The notes under the pieces: generated by a model
Seen by the model: the letters and a program-made list of their open reading frames with translations, nothing else
Told to the model about the DNA's origin: nothing
Databases searched by the model: none
Assembly: GCF_001011035.1 (NCBI RefSeq)
Contig: NZ_CP011492.1
Span: 3,543,501 to 3,607,500, forward strand
From: Streptomyces sp. CNQ-509
GTDB taxonomy: Bacteria > Actinomycetota > Actinomycetes > Streptomycetales > Streptomycetaceae
Direction: 5' to 3'
DNA length: 64,000 bases
Shown: positions 17,670 through 26,622 of the stretch, piece by piece
Position numbering within the stretch: the stretch's first letter is position 1
How the letters are laid out: each line of letters starts with the position of its first letter
Made by a program: the position numbers and the translations under genes

Positions 17670-19760
17670 GTGGCCTCGATGGCCGTCACCGCCCCGGCCA
17701 CCGCCCCCGCGCCCGCCCCGCCGCCGACCGTACGGTCGCGGACGGGCGCGGCGGCGGTGGCCGCCGGAATCGCTCTGGTGGTCGCGGTCCTCGCGGTCGT
17801 CGACCTCACCCAGGGCACCTCGGACGCGGGCACCGCCGAGGTCTGGAAGGCGCTCACCGGCCAGGCGGACTCGACCGACTCCTCCGTCGTCATCGCGTCC
17901 CGGCTCCCCCGGATGGTCGCGGGCCTGGTCGTCGGCGCGGCGCTGGCGATCGCCGGCACCGCCCTCCAGGCGGTCAGCCGCAACGTGCTGGCCTCGCCGG
18001 ACACGCTCGCCGTCAACGCCGGTTCGTACGCCGCGCTGGGGCTGGCCGCCGCCACCGGGGTGTCGCTGCCGCTGCTGGCGTCCTCCGGCATCGCGTTCGC
18101 GGGCGGGCTCGCCGCCGCCGCGGTGGTGCTCGGGCTCTCGGGCCTGGGCACGGGCACCGTACGGCTGGTGCTCGCCGGCAGCGCGCTGACGCTCGGGCTG
18201 TACGCGGTCACCGAGGGGATGCTGCTGCTCTTCCCCGAGGAGACGCAGGGCCTCTACGAGTGGCACCAGGGCAGCATCTCGCAGAGCGGCTGGGACGGCG
18301 TCACGCAGTTGCTGCCGCTCGCCGTCGCCGGGCTCGCCGGGCTGCTGCTGCTCTCCCGGCGCATCGACGCCCTGGCGCTCGGCGACGACGCCGCCCGCGG
18401 GCTCGGCGTCCCGGTGCGCGCCACCCGCGTCACGGCGGTGCTGCTCGCGGTGCTGCTCGCCGCGGCGTCGGTGACGCTCGCGGGGCCGATCGGCTTCGTG
18501 GGGCTCTGCGCGCCCGCGCTGGTGCGGTCGGTCGCCCGCAGGTTCCGCACGTACGGCAAGACGCGGGCGGGCATTCCGCTGGCGGCGCTGCTGGGCATGG
18601 CGCTGGTGCTCGGCTCGGACGTGCTGCTGCGGGCCATGGTGCCCGCCGACACGGCGGTCTCCGTGCCGACGGGCGTGGTCACGAGCCTCGTCGGCGCGGT
18701 GTTCCTCGTCGTGATGGCCGCCCGGCTGCGGGACACCGCGGGCGCGGCCGACACCGACAAGCTGCGCATCCGCAGCCACCGCACGTTCGTGGTCACCACG
18801 GCGTTGCTGGTGGCGGCGCTGGTCGCCGTCACGGTCGTCGCGCTGCTGGTCGGCGACACCAAGCTGCTCCTCGGCGACGTCGCCAACTGGCTGCAGGGCC
18901 GGGCGGGGCCGACCACCGACGTGGTCCTGGACACCCGCGTCCCGCGGGTGCTCGCCGCGCTGCTGGCCGGCGCCGCGCTCGCGCTCTCCGGCACGATCGT
19001 GCAGGCCGTGACCCGCAACCCGCTGGCCGAGCCGGGCGTGCTCGGCGTCTCCAACGGTGCGGCGCTCGGCGCGGTGCTGCTGGTGACGACGGTGTCGGTG
19101 CCCAGCTCGTGGGCCCTGTCGGCCGCCGCGCTCGGCGGCGCGGCGCTCACCTCGGTCGGGGTCTTCGGGCTCGCCGCCCGCGGCGGCTTCCAGCAGAACC
19201 GGCTGGTGCTCGTCGGCATGGGCTTCGCGACCGCCTCGACGGCGCTGATCAGCCTGCTGATCGTGCTCACCGACCCGTTCAACGCGACGATGGCGCTGAC
19301 CTGGCTCTCCGGCTCGACGTACGGGCGGACGCTGCCGGACGTGGTGCCGCTGGCGATCGTCCTGGTCGTGGGGCTCGCCATCGCGGCGGTCCGCCGCCGG
19401 GAGCTGGACCTCGTCTCGCTGGACGAGGACACGCCGCGGCTGCTCGGCCTCGACCTCGGCCGCAGCCGGCTGTGGCTGCTGATCCTGAGCGTCGTGCTGG
19501 CCGGCACGGCGGTGTCGGCGGCGGGCACGATCGGGTTCGTCGGCCTGGTGGCGCCGCACGCGGCGCGGGCGCTGGTGGGGCGGCAGCACACCCGGGTGGT
19601 GCCGGTCGCGGTGCTGCTCGGCGCGGTGCTGGTGTGCACGGCCGACGTCACCGGCCGCTCGGTGATCGCCCCGGCGCAGCTCGGCGCGGGTCTGATGACC
19701 GCGGTCATCGGCACGCCGTACTTCCTGTACCTCCTGGTACGCAGCCGGGCCGCCCGGTAG
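17670..19760 (+). CDS. Fused two-domain FecCD-type iron transport permease
   Basis: A 696-residue membrane protein containing two complete FecCD permease domains in tandem (about 25-345 and 365-696), each with around nine to ten helices. Each half has the typical motif for coupling to the ATPase (GIALVV.. LPRMVAGLVVGAALAIAGTALQ in the first; RVPRVLAALLAGAALALSG in the second, and GTIGFVGLVAPHAAR). Most systems encode two separate permeases; FhuB-like fusion makes one chain. It starts with GTG 17670, 3 bp after the binding protein stop. Confidence 0.9.
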   Translation: MASMAVTAPATAPAPAPPPTVRSRTGAAAVAAGIALVVAVLAVVDLTQGTSDAGTAEVWKALTGQADSTDSSVVIASRLPRMVAGLVVGAALAIAGTALQAVSRNVLASPDTLAVNAGSYAALGLAAATGVSLPLLASSGIAFAGGLAAAAVVLGLSGLGTGTVRLVLAGSALTLGLYAVTEGMLLLFPEETQGLYEWHQGSISQSGWDGVTQLLPLAVAGLAGLLLLSRRIDALALGDDAARGLGVPVRATRVTAVLLAVLLAAASVTLAGPIGFVGLCAPALVRSVARRFRTYGKTRAGIPLAALLGMALVLGSDVLLRAMVPADTAVSVPTGVVTSLVGAVFLVVMAARLRDTAGAADTDKLRIRSHRTFVVTTALLVAALVAVTVVALLVGDTKLLLGDVANWLQGRAGPTTDVVLDTRVPRVLAALLAGAALALSGTIVQAVTRNPLAEPGVLGVSNGAALGAVLLVTTVSVPSSWALSAAALGGAALTSVGVFGLAARGGFQQNRLVLVGMGFATASTALISLLIVLTDPFNATMALTWLSGSTYGRTLPDVVPLAIVLVVGLAIAAVRRRELDLVSLDEDTPRLLGLDLGRSRLWLLILSVVLAGTAVSAAGTIGFVGLVAPHAARALVGRQHTRVVPVAVLLGAVLVCTADVTGRSVIAPAQLGAGLMTAVIGTPYFLYLLVRSRAAR

Positions 19761-19800
19761 CGCGACCCCCTCCCCGGCCGCATCGGGGAGGGGGTCGCGC
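19760..19800. terminator. Bidirectional hairpin terminator
   Basis: Perfect 17-bp stem GCGCGACCCCCTCCCCG / CGGGGAGGGGGTCGCGC with a 7-base loop, between the iron operon and the convergent ArsR gene. It has no T-tract, as is common in high-GC actinobacteria. Confidence 0.85.
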
Positions 19801-19806
19801 GCGGCG

Positions 19807-20151
19807 TCAGCTCCGCGGCGGCGGGCCGGAGTCCGGCAGCTCCGCCAGCTCCTTGATCCGCAGCAGGCGGCTCTCCCAGGCCCGGCCGACCCGGTCCAGC
19901 TCCCGGGCGAGCGCGTGGAGGCGGGCACCCACGGCCACGTACACGACCTCCCGGCCGCGCTGCTCGGACTCGACCAGACCGACCTCGCGCAGCACGTCGA
20001 GGTGCTTGCCGATGGCCTGCCGGCTGACCGGCATGACCTTCGCCAGCGCGGAGGCCGACATCGGGCCCTCGCCGAGACGGGTGAGTATCGTCCAGCGCGT
20101 CGGCTCGCCGAGCGCGGCACACACGACGGCGGGGCCGGCGGCCGCGGTCAC
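19807..20151 (-). CDS. ArsR-family regulator (SRPBCC-associated)
   Basis: A 114-residue winged-helix protein (LGEPTRWTILTRLGEGPMSA; recognition helix SRQAIGKHLDVLREVGLV; wing SEQRGREVVYVAV). It lacks the metal-binding alpha-3 and alpha-5 residues. It matches the ArsR type that is paired with AHSA1/SRPBCC proteins. The GTG start at 20151 overlaps the SRPBCC stop by 4 bp, so the two are translated together. The two TGCAA palindromes at 20662-20713 are its likely operator. Confidence 0.87.
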   Translation of the reverse strand: MTAAAGPAVVCAALGEPTRWTILTRLGEGPMSASALAKVMPVSRQAIGKHLDVLREVGLVESEQRGREVVYVAVGARLHALARELDRVGRAWESRLLRIKELAELPDSGPPPRS

Positions 20152-20639
20152 GACCGGGGTGCCGCGGCGGCGGCCTTCTCGACGTAGCGTTTGCCGGCCG
20201 CCAGCTCCTCGGCCCAGCCCACGTCGTTGCCCTCGCGCTCCTTGAGCCACGCGGACCGCTCGTCGAAGAGGCGGGAGAAGCCGCTCTCCACGACCCGCAG
20301 CGTCACGCCGCCGGGGCGCTCGTCGATCCAGAACTCGACGAGGGTGGAGCCCTTGGCCCCCGGCTGGCTCCGGCCGGTGAGCCAGCGGAAGGCGGCGTAG
20401 CGCGGCTTGTCCAGCTCCACGGTGCTGAACCGGAACTCGCCGAGCCTGTCGCCGCGGACGACGGCCACGTCCCCGTCGTAGCTCAGGTCGGGCTCGGGGT
20501 CGACCTCGCCCTCGTTGATGTACCAGCCGGGGCGTACGACCAGGTCCCAGACCCGGTCGGCGGGGGCGTCGATGTCGATCCGGCGGGCGACCCGGTCCAG
20601 CTCCGCCAGTTCCGCGTCGGTGTACGCGATGTCGTTCAC
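20148..20639 (-). CDS. SRPBCC (AHSA1-like) domain protein
   Basis: A 163-residue protein with the START/Bet v1 helix-grip fold (RRIDIDAPADRVWDLVVRPGWY, then GDVAVVRGDRLGEFRF and a long C-terminal helix). Family members bind hydrophobic ligands in a deep cavity. The start is the GTG at 20639 behind GAGGAGG. It is co-transcribed with the downstream ArsR gene; the pair is frequent in Streptomyces and of unknown physiological role. Confidence 0.87.
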   Translation of the reverse strand: MNDIAYTDAELAELDRVARRIDIDAPADRVWDLVVRPGWYINEGEVDPEPDLSYDGDVAVVRGDRLGEFRFSTVELDKPRYAAFRWLTGRSQPGAKGSTLVEFWIDERPGGVTLRVVESGFSRLFDERSAWLKEREGNDVGWAEELAAGKRYVEKAAAAAPRS

Positions 20640-20661
20640 GGTTCCTCCTCGCGTGTCTATC

Positions 20662-20713
20662 TGCAACCGCAGCATTGCACATGAATCCCCTCTACTGCAA
20701 CCACAGGGTTGCA
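20662..20713. promoter_or_regulatory. Double operator TGCAA-N8-TTGCA
   Basis: Two 18-bp inverted repeats, TGCAACCGCAGCATTGCA (20662-20679) and TGCAACCACAGGGTTGCA (20696-20713), lie 34 bp centre to centre, about three helical turns. They sit between the divergent SRPBCC-ArsR operon and the hydrolase gene, so the ArsR protein probably controls both sides. Confidence 0.75.
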
Positions 20714-20773
20714 AGTGTGGGGGGTCACCTCCGGCGCCGATGAGTTTGCGCGTGCCGCACCGTCTGCACGGAC

Positions 20774-21643
20774 ATGGACACACACACGCTGAACCTCCCC
20801 GGCGCCGACCTCGTCTACGACGTGCGCGGCCCCCTGCCCACCGCCGACGGCCGCCCCCCGCTGCTGCTCATCGGCCAGCCCATGGACGCCGGCGGCTTCC
20901 GCGCGCTGGCGGCGCAGTTCACGGACCGCACCGTCGTCACGTACGACCCCCGCGGCCTCGGCCGCAGCACCCGCAAGGACGGCCGGCACGACCACAACCC
21001 GCAGACGCAGGCCGAGGACGTGCACGCCCTCATCGCCGCGCTGGGCGCGGGCCCGGTCGAGCTCTTCGGCAGCAGCGGCGGCGCGGTGACGGCGCTGGCA
21101 CTGGTGACCGCGTACCCGGAGGACGTGACCACGCTCGTCGCGCACGAGCCGCCGATCATCCCGGCGCTCCCCGACGCCGAGGCCGCGGAGCGGGCCCGGC
21201 AGGGCGTCACCGACGCGTACAACGCCAAGGGCTGGGGCACCGGCATGGCGGCGTTCATGGGACTCGGCGCCTGGCAGGGCGAGTTCACCGACGCCTACTT
21301 CGCGCAGCCCGCGCCCGACCCGGCGGCCTTCGGCATGCCCGCCGACGACGACGGCAACCGCGACGACCCACTGCTCTCCGACGCCTCCTGGGCCGTCAGC
21401 GGCTACCGCCCGGACCCGGCCGCGCTCGCCGCCGCGCCGACGCGCGTGGTCATCGCGGTGGGCGAGGAGTCCGGCGACACCTTCACGGCCCGTACGGCAC
21501 GCGGCACGGCCGCGCTGCTCGGGCAGGAGGCGACGGTCTTCCCCAGCCACCACGGCGGCTTCCTCGACGCGGAGTACGGCTACGCGGGCCGGCCGGAGGC
21601 GTTCGGCGCGAAGCTGCGGGAGGTCCTCGACGCGAGCGCGTGA
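20774..21643 (+). CDS. Alpha/beta hydrolase
   Basis: A 289-residue alpha/beta-fold hydrolase. The nucleophile elbow is GSSGG with Ser101, the oxyanion region follows the first strand (LLLIGQPMDAGGF), and the likely catalytic His is in SHHGGF near residue 261. Such enzymes cleave esters, lactones or epoxides; the substrate is not readable. It is divergent from SRPBCC-ArsR and shares the double operator. Confidence 0.86.
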   Translation: MDTHTLNLPGADLVYDVRGPLPTADGRPPLLLIGQPMDAGGFRALAAQFTDRTVVTYDPRGLGRSTRKDGRHDHNPQTQAEDVHALIAALGAGPVELFGSSGGAVTALALVTAYPEDVTTLVAHEPPIIPALPDAEAAERARQGVTDAYNAKGWGTGMAAFMGLGAWQGEFTDAYFAQPAPDPAAFGMPADDDGNRDDPLLSDASWAVSGYRPDPAALAAAPTRVVIAVGEESGDTFTARTARGTAALLGQEATVFPSHHGGFLDAEYGYAGRPEAFGAKLREVLDASA

Positions 21644-21736
21644 ACAGACACCGCGCCATGTCCGTATGTCACTTACACCCCGCGGTGCGCCACCCCCGCG
21701 CACCCCGCACCGATCACCTCCACCGCACCGGGACAG

Positions 21737-21776
21737 CCGCGGCGCGGGCCGGACACGGGGCCGGCCCGCGCCGCGG
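21737..21776. terminator. Strong hairpin terminator
   Basis: Perfect 16-bp stem CCGCGGCGCGGGCCGG / CCGGCCCGCGCCGCGG with loop ACACGGGG, about 95 bp after the hydrolase stop. The remaining sequence of 21644-21972 shows nothing else. Confidence 0.8.
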
Positions 21777-21972
21777 CGCATCAGTCTTCGCACACGGCAG
21801 CGACCGCCGTACGCCCGTCGCGCCACCGGCGCACCGGCGCACACCTCCCGGCGGCCCCACCGGCCGCGCCCGCCCCGCAGGTCACGCCACGGTGCATACC
21901 GCCCGGACGGCCGGGTAACCGCCCGCTGACACCGCGCCGGGCACCCCGCCCGGCCCTCGGAAGGGAGGATTC

Positions 21973-22047
21973 ATGTCATCCGCGCCCCCGTCCGCCGACG
22001 AGTGGCGATGCGCCCGCGGCACTCCCGCCGACCTCGGGGAGGCGTGA
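21973..22047 (+). CDS. Candidate 24-residue leader peptide
   Basis: A short frame MSSAPPSADEW...DLGEA preceded by an excellent ribosome site (AAGGGAGG, 5 bases before the ATG). Its TGA overlaps the ATG of the VanZ-like gene by one base (TGATG). This is the textbook arrangement for translational coupling. It is too short to be an enzyme. It could be an uORF controlling the membrane gene, or simply a real tiny protein. Confidence 0.45.
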   Translation: MSSAPPSADEWRCARGTPADLGEA

Positions 22048-22634
22048 TGGGTATCTCCCGTAAGCACCGGCCTCCGACCGCCGCGACCGGCGGCACGGCC
22101 GCCGCCGGCGAGCGGCCCGCGGAGCCGCCGGCCGGCGCACCGCCCGTGGCCCGGTGGGTGCGCGCAGCCGCGATGCTGGTCGCGTTCGCCCTGATGGTGG
22201 CGTTCGCCGTGGTGCTGGCGCGGCTGACGCTGGAGGGGTCGTCCGCCTCGGAGCCGGTCACACACACGAACCTGCGCCCCGGCGACTCGATCCGCGACTA
22301 CCTCACCCAGCCGGCGTTCGTCGACACCGTCCGGCAACTCGGCGGCAACATCCTCCTCGGCGTGCCCTTCGGCCTGCTGCTGCCCGTGCTCGTGCCGCCC
22401 GCCCGGGGGCTGCTGCGCGTGGGACTGTGCACGGCGGCGGTGATGACGGCCGTCGAGGTGGTCCAGGGCACCTTCCTCACGGGCCGGGCGTTCGACATCG
22501 ATGACGTCATCCTCAACACCACCGGGGCCTTCCTCGGCTATCTGTTCCTCGGCCGCCGCCTCGGCCGCGCCGTTCACCCGCCGCGCCGCCGCTGGTGGCA
22601 CCGCGTCTTCCGCGGGCCGCGCCCGGCCGGTTGA
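22047..22634 (+). CDS. VanZ-family membrane protein
   Basis: A 195-residue membrane protein with about five helices. The VanZ signature is visible as FVDTVRQLGGNILLGVPFG, followed by TAVEVVQGTFLTGRAFDIDD and DVILNTTGAFLGYL. VanZ confers low-level teicoplanin resistance in enterococci; most homologues have no proven role. I chose ATG 22047 with GGGGAGG upstream over an ATG at 22002. A preceding 24-codon frame overlaps its start. Confidence 0.85.
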   Translation: MGISRKHRPPTAATGGTAAAGERPAEPPAGAPPVARWVRAAAMLVAFALMVAFAVVLARLTLEGSSASEPVTHTNLRPGDSIRDYLTQPAFVDTVRQLGGNILLGVPFGLLLPVLVPPARGLLRVGLCTAAVMTAVEVVQGTFLTGRAFDIDDVILNTTGAFLGYLFLGRRLGRAVHPPRRRWWHRVFRGPRPAG

Positions 22635-22724
22635 AGGGCCGGCGGCCCGCACGCGGTAGACAGGGACGGTCCACGGCGGCGTGCCCGGCGGGCGCGGAGC
22701 GAACGAAGAGCGGAGCATGGACCG

Positions 22725-23645
22725 ATGAAGCGTGGGGTGCACGCACGGGGCAGATGGGCGAACGGGGCGCGCTACCGCGCCGCCCTGCGCCGTACCCCGG
22801 TGGCCCTCTGGAACGACGACATCAGCGACTGGGCCGCCGCCCTCACGTACTACGCCATACTCACGGTCCTGCCCACGCTCTTCGTCACCCTCACCGTCAT
22901 CGGCCTCGCCGACCCGTCCGGCACCGAAGCCCTCATCGCCTACATCGCGGGGCTCGCCCCCACCGGCACCGACACGGCGCTCAACGACGCCCTCCACGAC
23001 GTGACCCGCGGCCACTCCACCGCCTGGATCCTCACCACCGTGGGCACGGCCAGCGCCGTCTGGTCGGCGTGCAGCTTCCTGTCCGTCTTCCGGCGTGCCC
23101 TGCACGCGATGTACGGCACCTCCGACAGCCGGCCCGTGCTGCGCCGCGCGCCCGCGATCCTGGCGATGGCGCTGCTGCTGCTGACGCTGCTGGTCTCCGG
23201 CGCGCTGACCCTCGTGGTCACCGGGCCCGGCATGCGGGCGCTGGGGCGACCGCTGGGGATGGGCGAGCAGACGGCGGCGCTCTGGGACTTCCTGCGCTGG
23301 CCGTTCCTGGTCTTCGTGGCGGCGCTGCTGGTGCTGCTGCTCTTCCGCTCGGGGCCGCCGGAGTCGCGCAACGTGTCGCACGCCGTGCCGGGCGGGCTGC
23401 TGGCGGGCGTGCTGTGGCTGCTGGCGTCGGTGGGGTTCGCGATGTACGCGTCGTACGCGGCGGGGACGTACAGCAGGCTGTACGGGTCACTCGCCGGGGT
23501 CGTCGTCTTCCTGATCTGGCTGTGGTTCTCGAACCTGGCGCTGCTGGCGGGCGCGCAGTTCAACGCGCTGCTCGCGCGCGGTGAGGGCAATCCGGAGGCC
23601 GCCCGCCCACCGCGGCGCCCTGCGGTGCCTGCCGTACCGCGGTGA
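22725..23645 (+). CDS. YihY/BrkB-family inner membrane protein
   Basis: A 306-residue protein with about six helices, typical of YihY (formerly wrongly called RNase BN). Recognisable parts are DISDWAAALTYYAILTVLPTLFV at residues ~26-48, and PGGLLAGVLWLLAS...YGSLAGVVVFLIWLWFSNLALLAGAQFNA near the C-terminus. Family function is uncertain; some members act as membrane channels or lipid-related proteins. It stands alone 90 bp after the VanZ gene. Confidence 0.88.
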   Translation: MKRGVHARGRWANGARYRAALRRTPVALWNDDISDWAAALTYYAILTVLPTLFVTLTVIGLADPSGTEALIAYIAGLAPTGTDTALNDALHDVTRGHSTAWILTTVGTASAVWSACSFLSVFRRALHAMYGTSDSRPVLRRAPAILAMALLLLTLLVSGALTLVVTGPGMRALGRPLGMGEQTAALWDFLRWPFLVFVAALLVLLLFRSGPPESRNVSHAVPGGLLAGVLWLLASVGFAMYASYAAGTYSRLYGSLAGVVVFLIWLWFSNLALLAGAQFNALLARGEGNPEAARPPRRPAVPAVPR

Positions 23646-23683
23646 GGACCGCGGCGCCCTGAGGCGCCGGGCCGGGAGCCTGG

Positions 23684-24040
23684 TCAGCGGCGGGCCAGCC
23701 GGCGTTCGCCCGCCGCGCCCGACTCGTACTCCAGCTCGTAGTGCCTGAAGACCGCCGGCTCCTCCTCGAACGCCAGCTCCCCGTCCGTATCGATCGACGG
23801 CGCGGACTTCACCTGGCCCTTGTCGTACGCGACGGTCACGTACCCGGGGCTGACGGACGCGCCCTCCAGCGGGACGAACACCAGCCGCTTGCGCCCCGGC
23901 ACGCCCGCCTTGACGGTGGCGAACGACGGCGCGTCCGTGCGGGTGTCGACGTAGACGGCCTCCATCTCGCCGATCTTGCCGCCGTCCGCGCCGCGGACCG
24001 AGTGGCCGCGCCACTCACGGATGTCGTGTGCCTCGATCAT
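23684..24040 (-). CDS. PRC-barrel domain protein
   Basis: A 118-residue soluble protein with a PRC-barrel (IREWRGHSVRGADGGKIGEMEAVYVD, then FVPLEGASVSPGYVTVAYDKGQVKSAP). PRC-barrel proteins in actinomycetes are stress-linked and often belong to SigB-type regulons. It begins a run of minus-strand stress genes (sigma factor, STAS protein). Confidence 0.85.
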   Translation of the reverse strand: MIEAHDIREWRGHSVRGADGGKIGEMEAVYVDTRTDAPSFATVKAGVPGRKRLVFVPLEGASVSPGYVTVAYDKGQVKSAPSIDTDGELAFEEEPAVFRHYELEYESGAAGERRLARR

Positions 24041-24061
24041 GCGGGCCTCCCGGGGGATGCG

Positions 24062-25633
24062 TCAGCTCCTTGCCGGCCGGTAGACGGTCAGCGCTCTTTC
24101 GAGCTTATCCAGCTCAAACGCGGTCGGCGCGGGGACGACCTCCCCGTCGTAGGCCATCCGCGTGCCTTCCGGCAGCCCCGAGACGACGATCCGGCGCAGC
24201 CGGCCCGCCGCGTACAGCCGGGTCCTGGCCAGGCCGCCGGCCAGCGCCGTGGCCAGCAGCCGGGCCCGCGCGAAGTCCCCTGCGCGGGCGATGCGCACGT
24301 CCAGCACGCCGTCGGCGAGGTTGTCGCGGCGCACGGGCGCGATGCCCACGCTGTGGTACGCGCCCGACCCCGCGAACAGCAGCCACACCTCCCGCCGCCG
24401 GCCGTTGATCCGCGCGCTGACGGGTTGTGCCGTACGTATGACGCGCAGCACCGCCGCGACCGTGCCGAGCGGGCCGCGGAACGGCGGCGGGAAGTGCTCG
24501 CGCCGCCGCACCAGCTCGGGGTAGACGCCGAGGCTGAAGGTGTTCAGGAAGAGGGCCGGCGGGCCCGCGGGCTCCCGCGGGCGGAGCCGGCCGACGTCCA
24601 CGGCGACGGCGCTGCCGTGCGTCACCGCCTCGCCGGCCTCCGCGATGCTCTCCACCCCGAGGTCGGTGGCGAAGTGATTGAACGTGCCGCCCGGCAGCAC
24701 CGCCAGCGGCACGCCGTGCCGCAGGGCCGCCTCCGCCGCCGCGGCCACCGTGCCGTCGCCGCCGCAGACGCCCAGGGCACCGCCGTGCCGCGCCGCCTCC
24801 CGCGCCGCGGTGTCCAGCAACTCGGGCAGCGGTCCCGCCCCGGGTCCTGCCGGGGTGTCGGCGAGCGCCACCCGGGCCTCCGGCAGCACCGTCGCGAGCT
24901 GCTGCACCGGGTCGCCGAACTGCTGCGCGCCGGAGGCGGGGTTGACCACGACGTAGAGCCCCGCGCCCCCGGGCAGCGCGGGCGCCTCGGCGGGCGGCGG
25001 CGCCGGGTGCGTCCCGCGGGCGCGGGGCGGCGCCAGGCGGCGTACGACGAGCGCCGCGCCCAGCCCGAGCGCGGCCCCGGCGAGCACGTCGCTGGGGTAG
25101 TGGGCGCCGGTGTAGATCCGGGAGAAGGCGACCGACCACGCGACCGGCGCCAGGGCCAGACCCCAGCGCGGGGACTCCATCGCGACGCCGCACGCGAAGG
25201 CGGCGGCGGAGGCGGTGTGTCCCGAGGGGAAGGACGAGGTGATCGGCTGGCGCGTGAGATGCCGGATGACGGGCACCGCGTCGAGCACCGGGCGGGCGCG
25301 GCGGAACGCGCCCTTGCCCGCGGTGTTCGCCGTCGCGGAGGCCAGCGCCAGCGAGCCGAGCCCGCGCAGCGCGGCGCGCCGCCCGCGCGGGCCGCCGAAC
25401 GCGGCGACGGCCGCGGCGGTGCCGAACCACAGGACGCCGTGGTCGGCGGCGCGGCTCAGCCGCGGCAGCACCGGCTCGGCGCCGGGCCAGCGGGTCGCGG
25501 CGATCCGGGCGAAGAGCGCGTGGTCCGCCCGGCGCAGCCGCCGGGTCCCGGCGATCCCGGTCGCCTTCCGGCGCCGTACGCGGCCGGGGCGCACGGAACG
25601 CCCGCCCCGCCGCAGGCGCGCGCCGGCGCTCAC
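24062..25633 (-). CDS. Bifunctional PAP2 phosphatase / diacylglycerol kinase-like protein
   Basis: A 523-residue fusion. The N-terminal ~220 residues form a PAP2 phosphatase with KGAFRRARP, the PSGH box and SRIYTGAHYPSD. From ~235 on there is a DAGK/lipid-kinase domain with VVVNPASG, the nucleotide-binding GGDGTV and PGGTFNHFA. The enzyme could dephosphorylate and phosphorylate membrane lipids such as phosphatidate/diacylglycerol. The GTG start overlaps the sigma factor stop by 4 bp, so the two are co-translated. Confidence 0.88.
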   Translation of the reverse strand: MSAGARLRRGGRSVRPGRVRRRKATGIAGTRRLRRADHALFARIAATRWPGAEPVLPRLSRAADHGVLWFGTAAAVAAFGGPRGRRAALRGLGSLALASATANTAGKGAFRRARPVLDAVPVIRHLTRQPITSSFPSGHTASAAAFACGVAMESPRWGLALAPVAWSVAFSRIYTGAHYPSDVLAGAALGLGAALVVRRLAPPRARGTHPAPPPAEAPALPGGAGLYVVVNPASGAQQFGDPVQQLATVLPEARVALADTPAGPGAGPLPELLDTAAREAARHGGALGVCGGDGTVAAAAEAALRHGVPLAVLPGGTFNHFATDLGVESIAEAGEAVTHGSAVAVDVGRLRPREPAGPPALFLNTFSLGVYPELVRRREHFPPPFRGPLGTVAAVLRVIRTAQPVSARINGRRREVWLLFAGSGAYHSVGIAPVRRDNLADGVLDVRIARAGDFARARLLATALAGGLARTRLYAAGRLRRIVVSGLPEGTRMAYDGEVVPAPTAFELDKLERALTVYRPARS

Positions 25634-26556
25634 GCCGGCTCGGTCAGTCCCTCACGCAGGCGTCTGAGGATCGAGGACAGCAGCCGGGACACGTGCATCT
25701 GCGAGATGCCCAGCTCCGCGCCGATCTCGCTCTGCGTCATCTCGGCGCCGAACCGCAGGTCGAGCACCTTGCGGTCGCGCTCCGGCAGCGCCTCGACCAG
25801 CGGTTTGAGCGACACCAGGTTCTCGACCTTCTCCAGGTCGGGGTCCGTGACCCCGGTGCGCCGCGCGAGGAAGGACTCGCCCTCCTCGTCGGCGGCGTGG
25901 TAGTCGAGCGACGACGTCTTGTACGCGTTGGCGGCGACCAGCCCCTCGACGACCTCGTCCGGGTCGAGACCGGTCTGCTCCGCGAGCTCCGCGACGCTCG
26001 GGCCGCGGCCCAGCGTCTGCTCCAGCCGCGCACTCGCCTTCGCCAGCGTCAGCCGCCGCTCCTGCATCCGCCGCGGCACCCGCACCGCCCAGGAGGTGTC
26101 GCGGAAGTGGCGCTTGATCTCGCCCATGATCGTGGGCAGCGCGAACGTGGGGAACTCGGTGCCCTCGCCGAGGTCGTAGCGGTTGATCGCCTTGATCAGG
26201 CCGACGGTGCCGACCTGCACGACGTCCTCGCGGGACTCGCTGCGCAGCCGGAAGCGGCTGACGGCGTAGCGGACGAGCGCGAGGTTCAGCTCGACGAGGG
26301 TGTTGCGGACATACGAGTAGGCGTACGTGCCCTCCTCCAGCTCGGCCAGCCGGGCGAAGAGGACCCGGGACAGGGCGCGCGCGTCGGCGGTGCTCGCCTC
26401 GCGCAGCTCGGGCAGCGGCGGCAGGTCGAGGCCGGCGAGCGGGTCTGCGCCCGTGTCGGTGGCCGGGGCGGTGCCCGTCGCGGGGCCGGGGCCGGTGTCG
26501 GTGGCCGTGGCGTGGCCGGTCTCGGGCCCGTGGTCGCGCGTCACGAATGTCGTCAT
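25630..26556 (-). CDS. SigB/SigF/SigG-family stress sigma factor
   Basis: A 308-residue group 3 sigma factor. Regions 2 (LVRYAVSRFR; VGTVGLIKAINRYD), 3 (VPRRMQERRLTLAKASARLEQ) and 4 (LPERDRKVLDLRFGAEMTQ; ISQMHVSRLL) are all present. A ~65-residue N-terminal extension is rich in Gly/Thr/Pro. I chose ATG 26556 behind GGGGGAC; an upstream ATG at 26616 lacks a site. Related sigma factors (SigB, SigF, SigN) answer osmotic and developmental signals through anti-sigma/STAS partner switching, and a STAS protein lies 165 bp upstream. Confidence 0.92.
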   Translation of the reverse strand: MTTFVTRDHGPETGHATATDTGPGPATGTAPATDTGADPLAGLDLPPLPELREASTADARALSRVLFARLAELEEGTYAYSYVRNTLVELNLALVRYAVSRFRLRSESREDVVQVGTVGLIKAINRYDLGEGTEFPTFALPTIMGEIKRHFRDTSWAVRVPRRMQERRLTLAKASARLEQTLGRGPSVAELAEQTGLDPDEVVEGLVAANAYKTSSLDYHAADEEGESFLARRTGVTDPDLEKVENLVSLKPLVEALPERDRKVLDLRFGAEMTQSEIGAELGISQMHVSRLLSSILRRLREGLTEPA

Positions 26557-26622
26557 GGTGTCCCCCTGATGTGGACTTCTGCTCGACAGGCGTGGTGTGC
26601 AGCTACCCGTCATCACGGCGGC

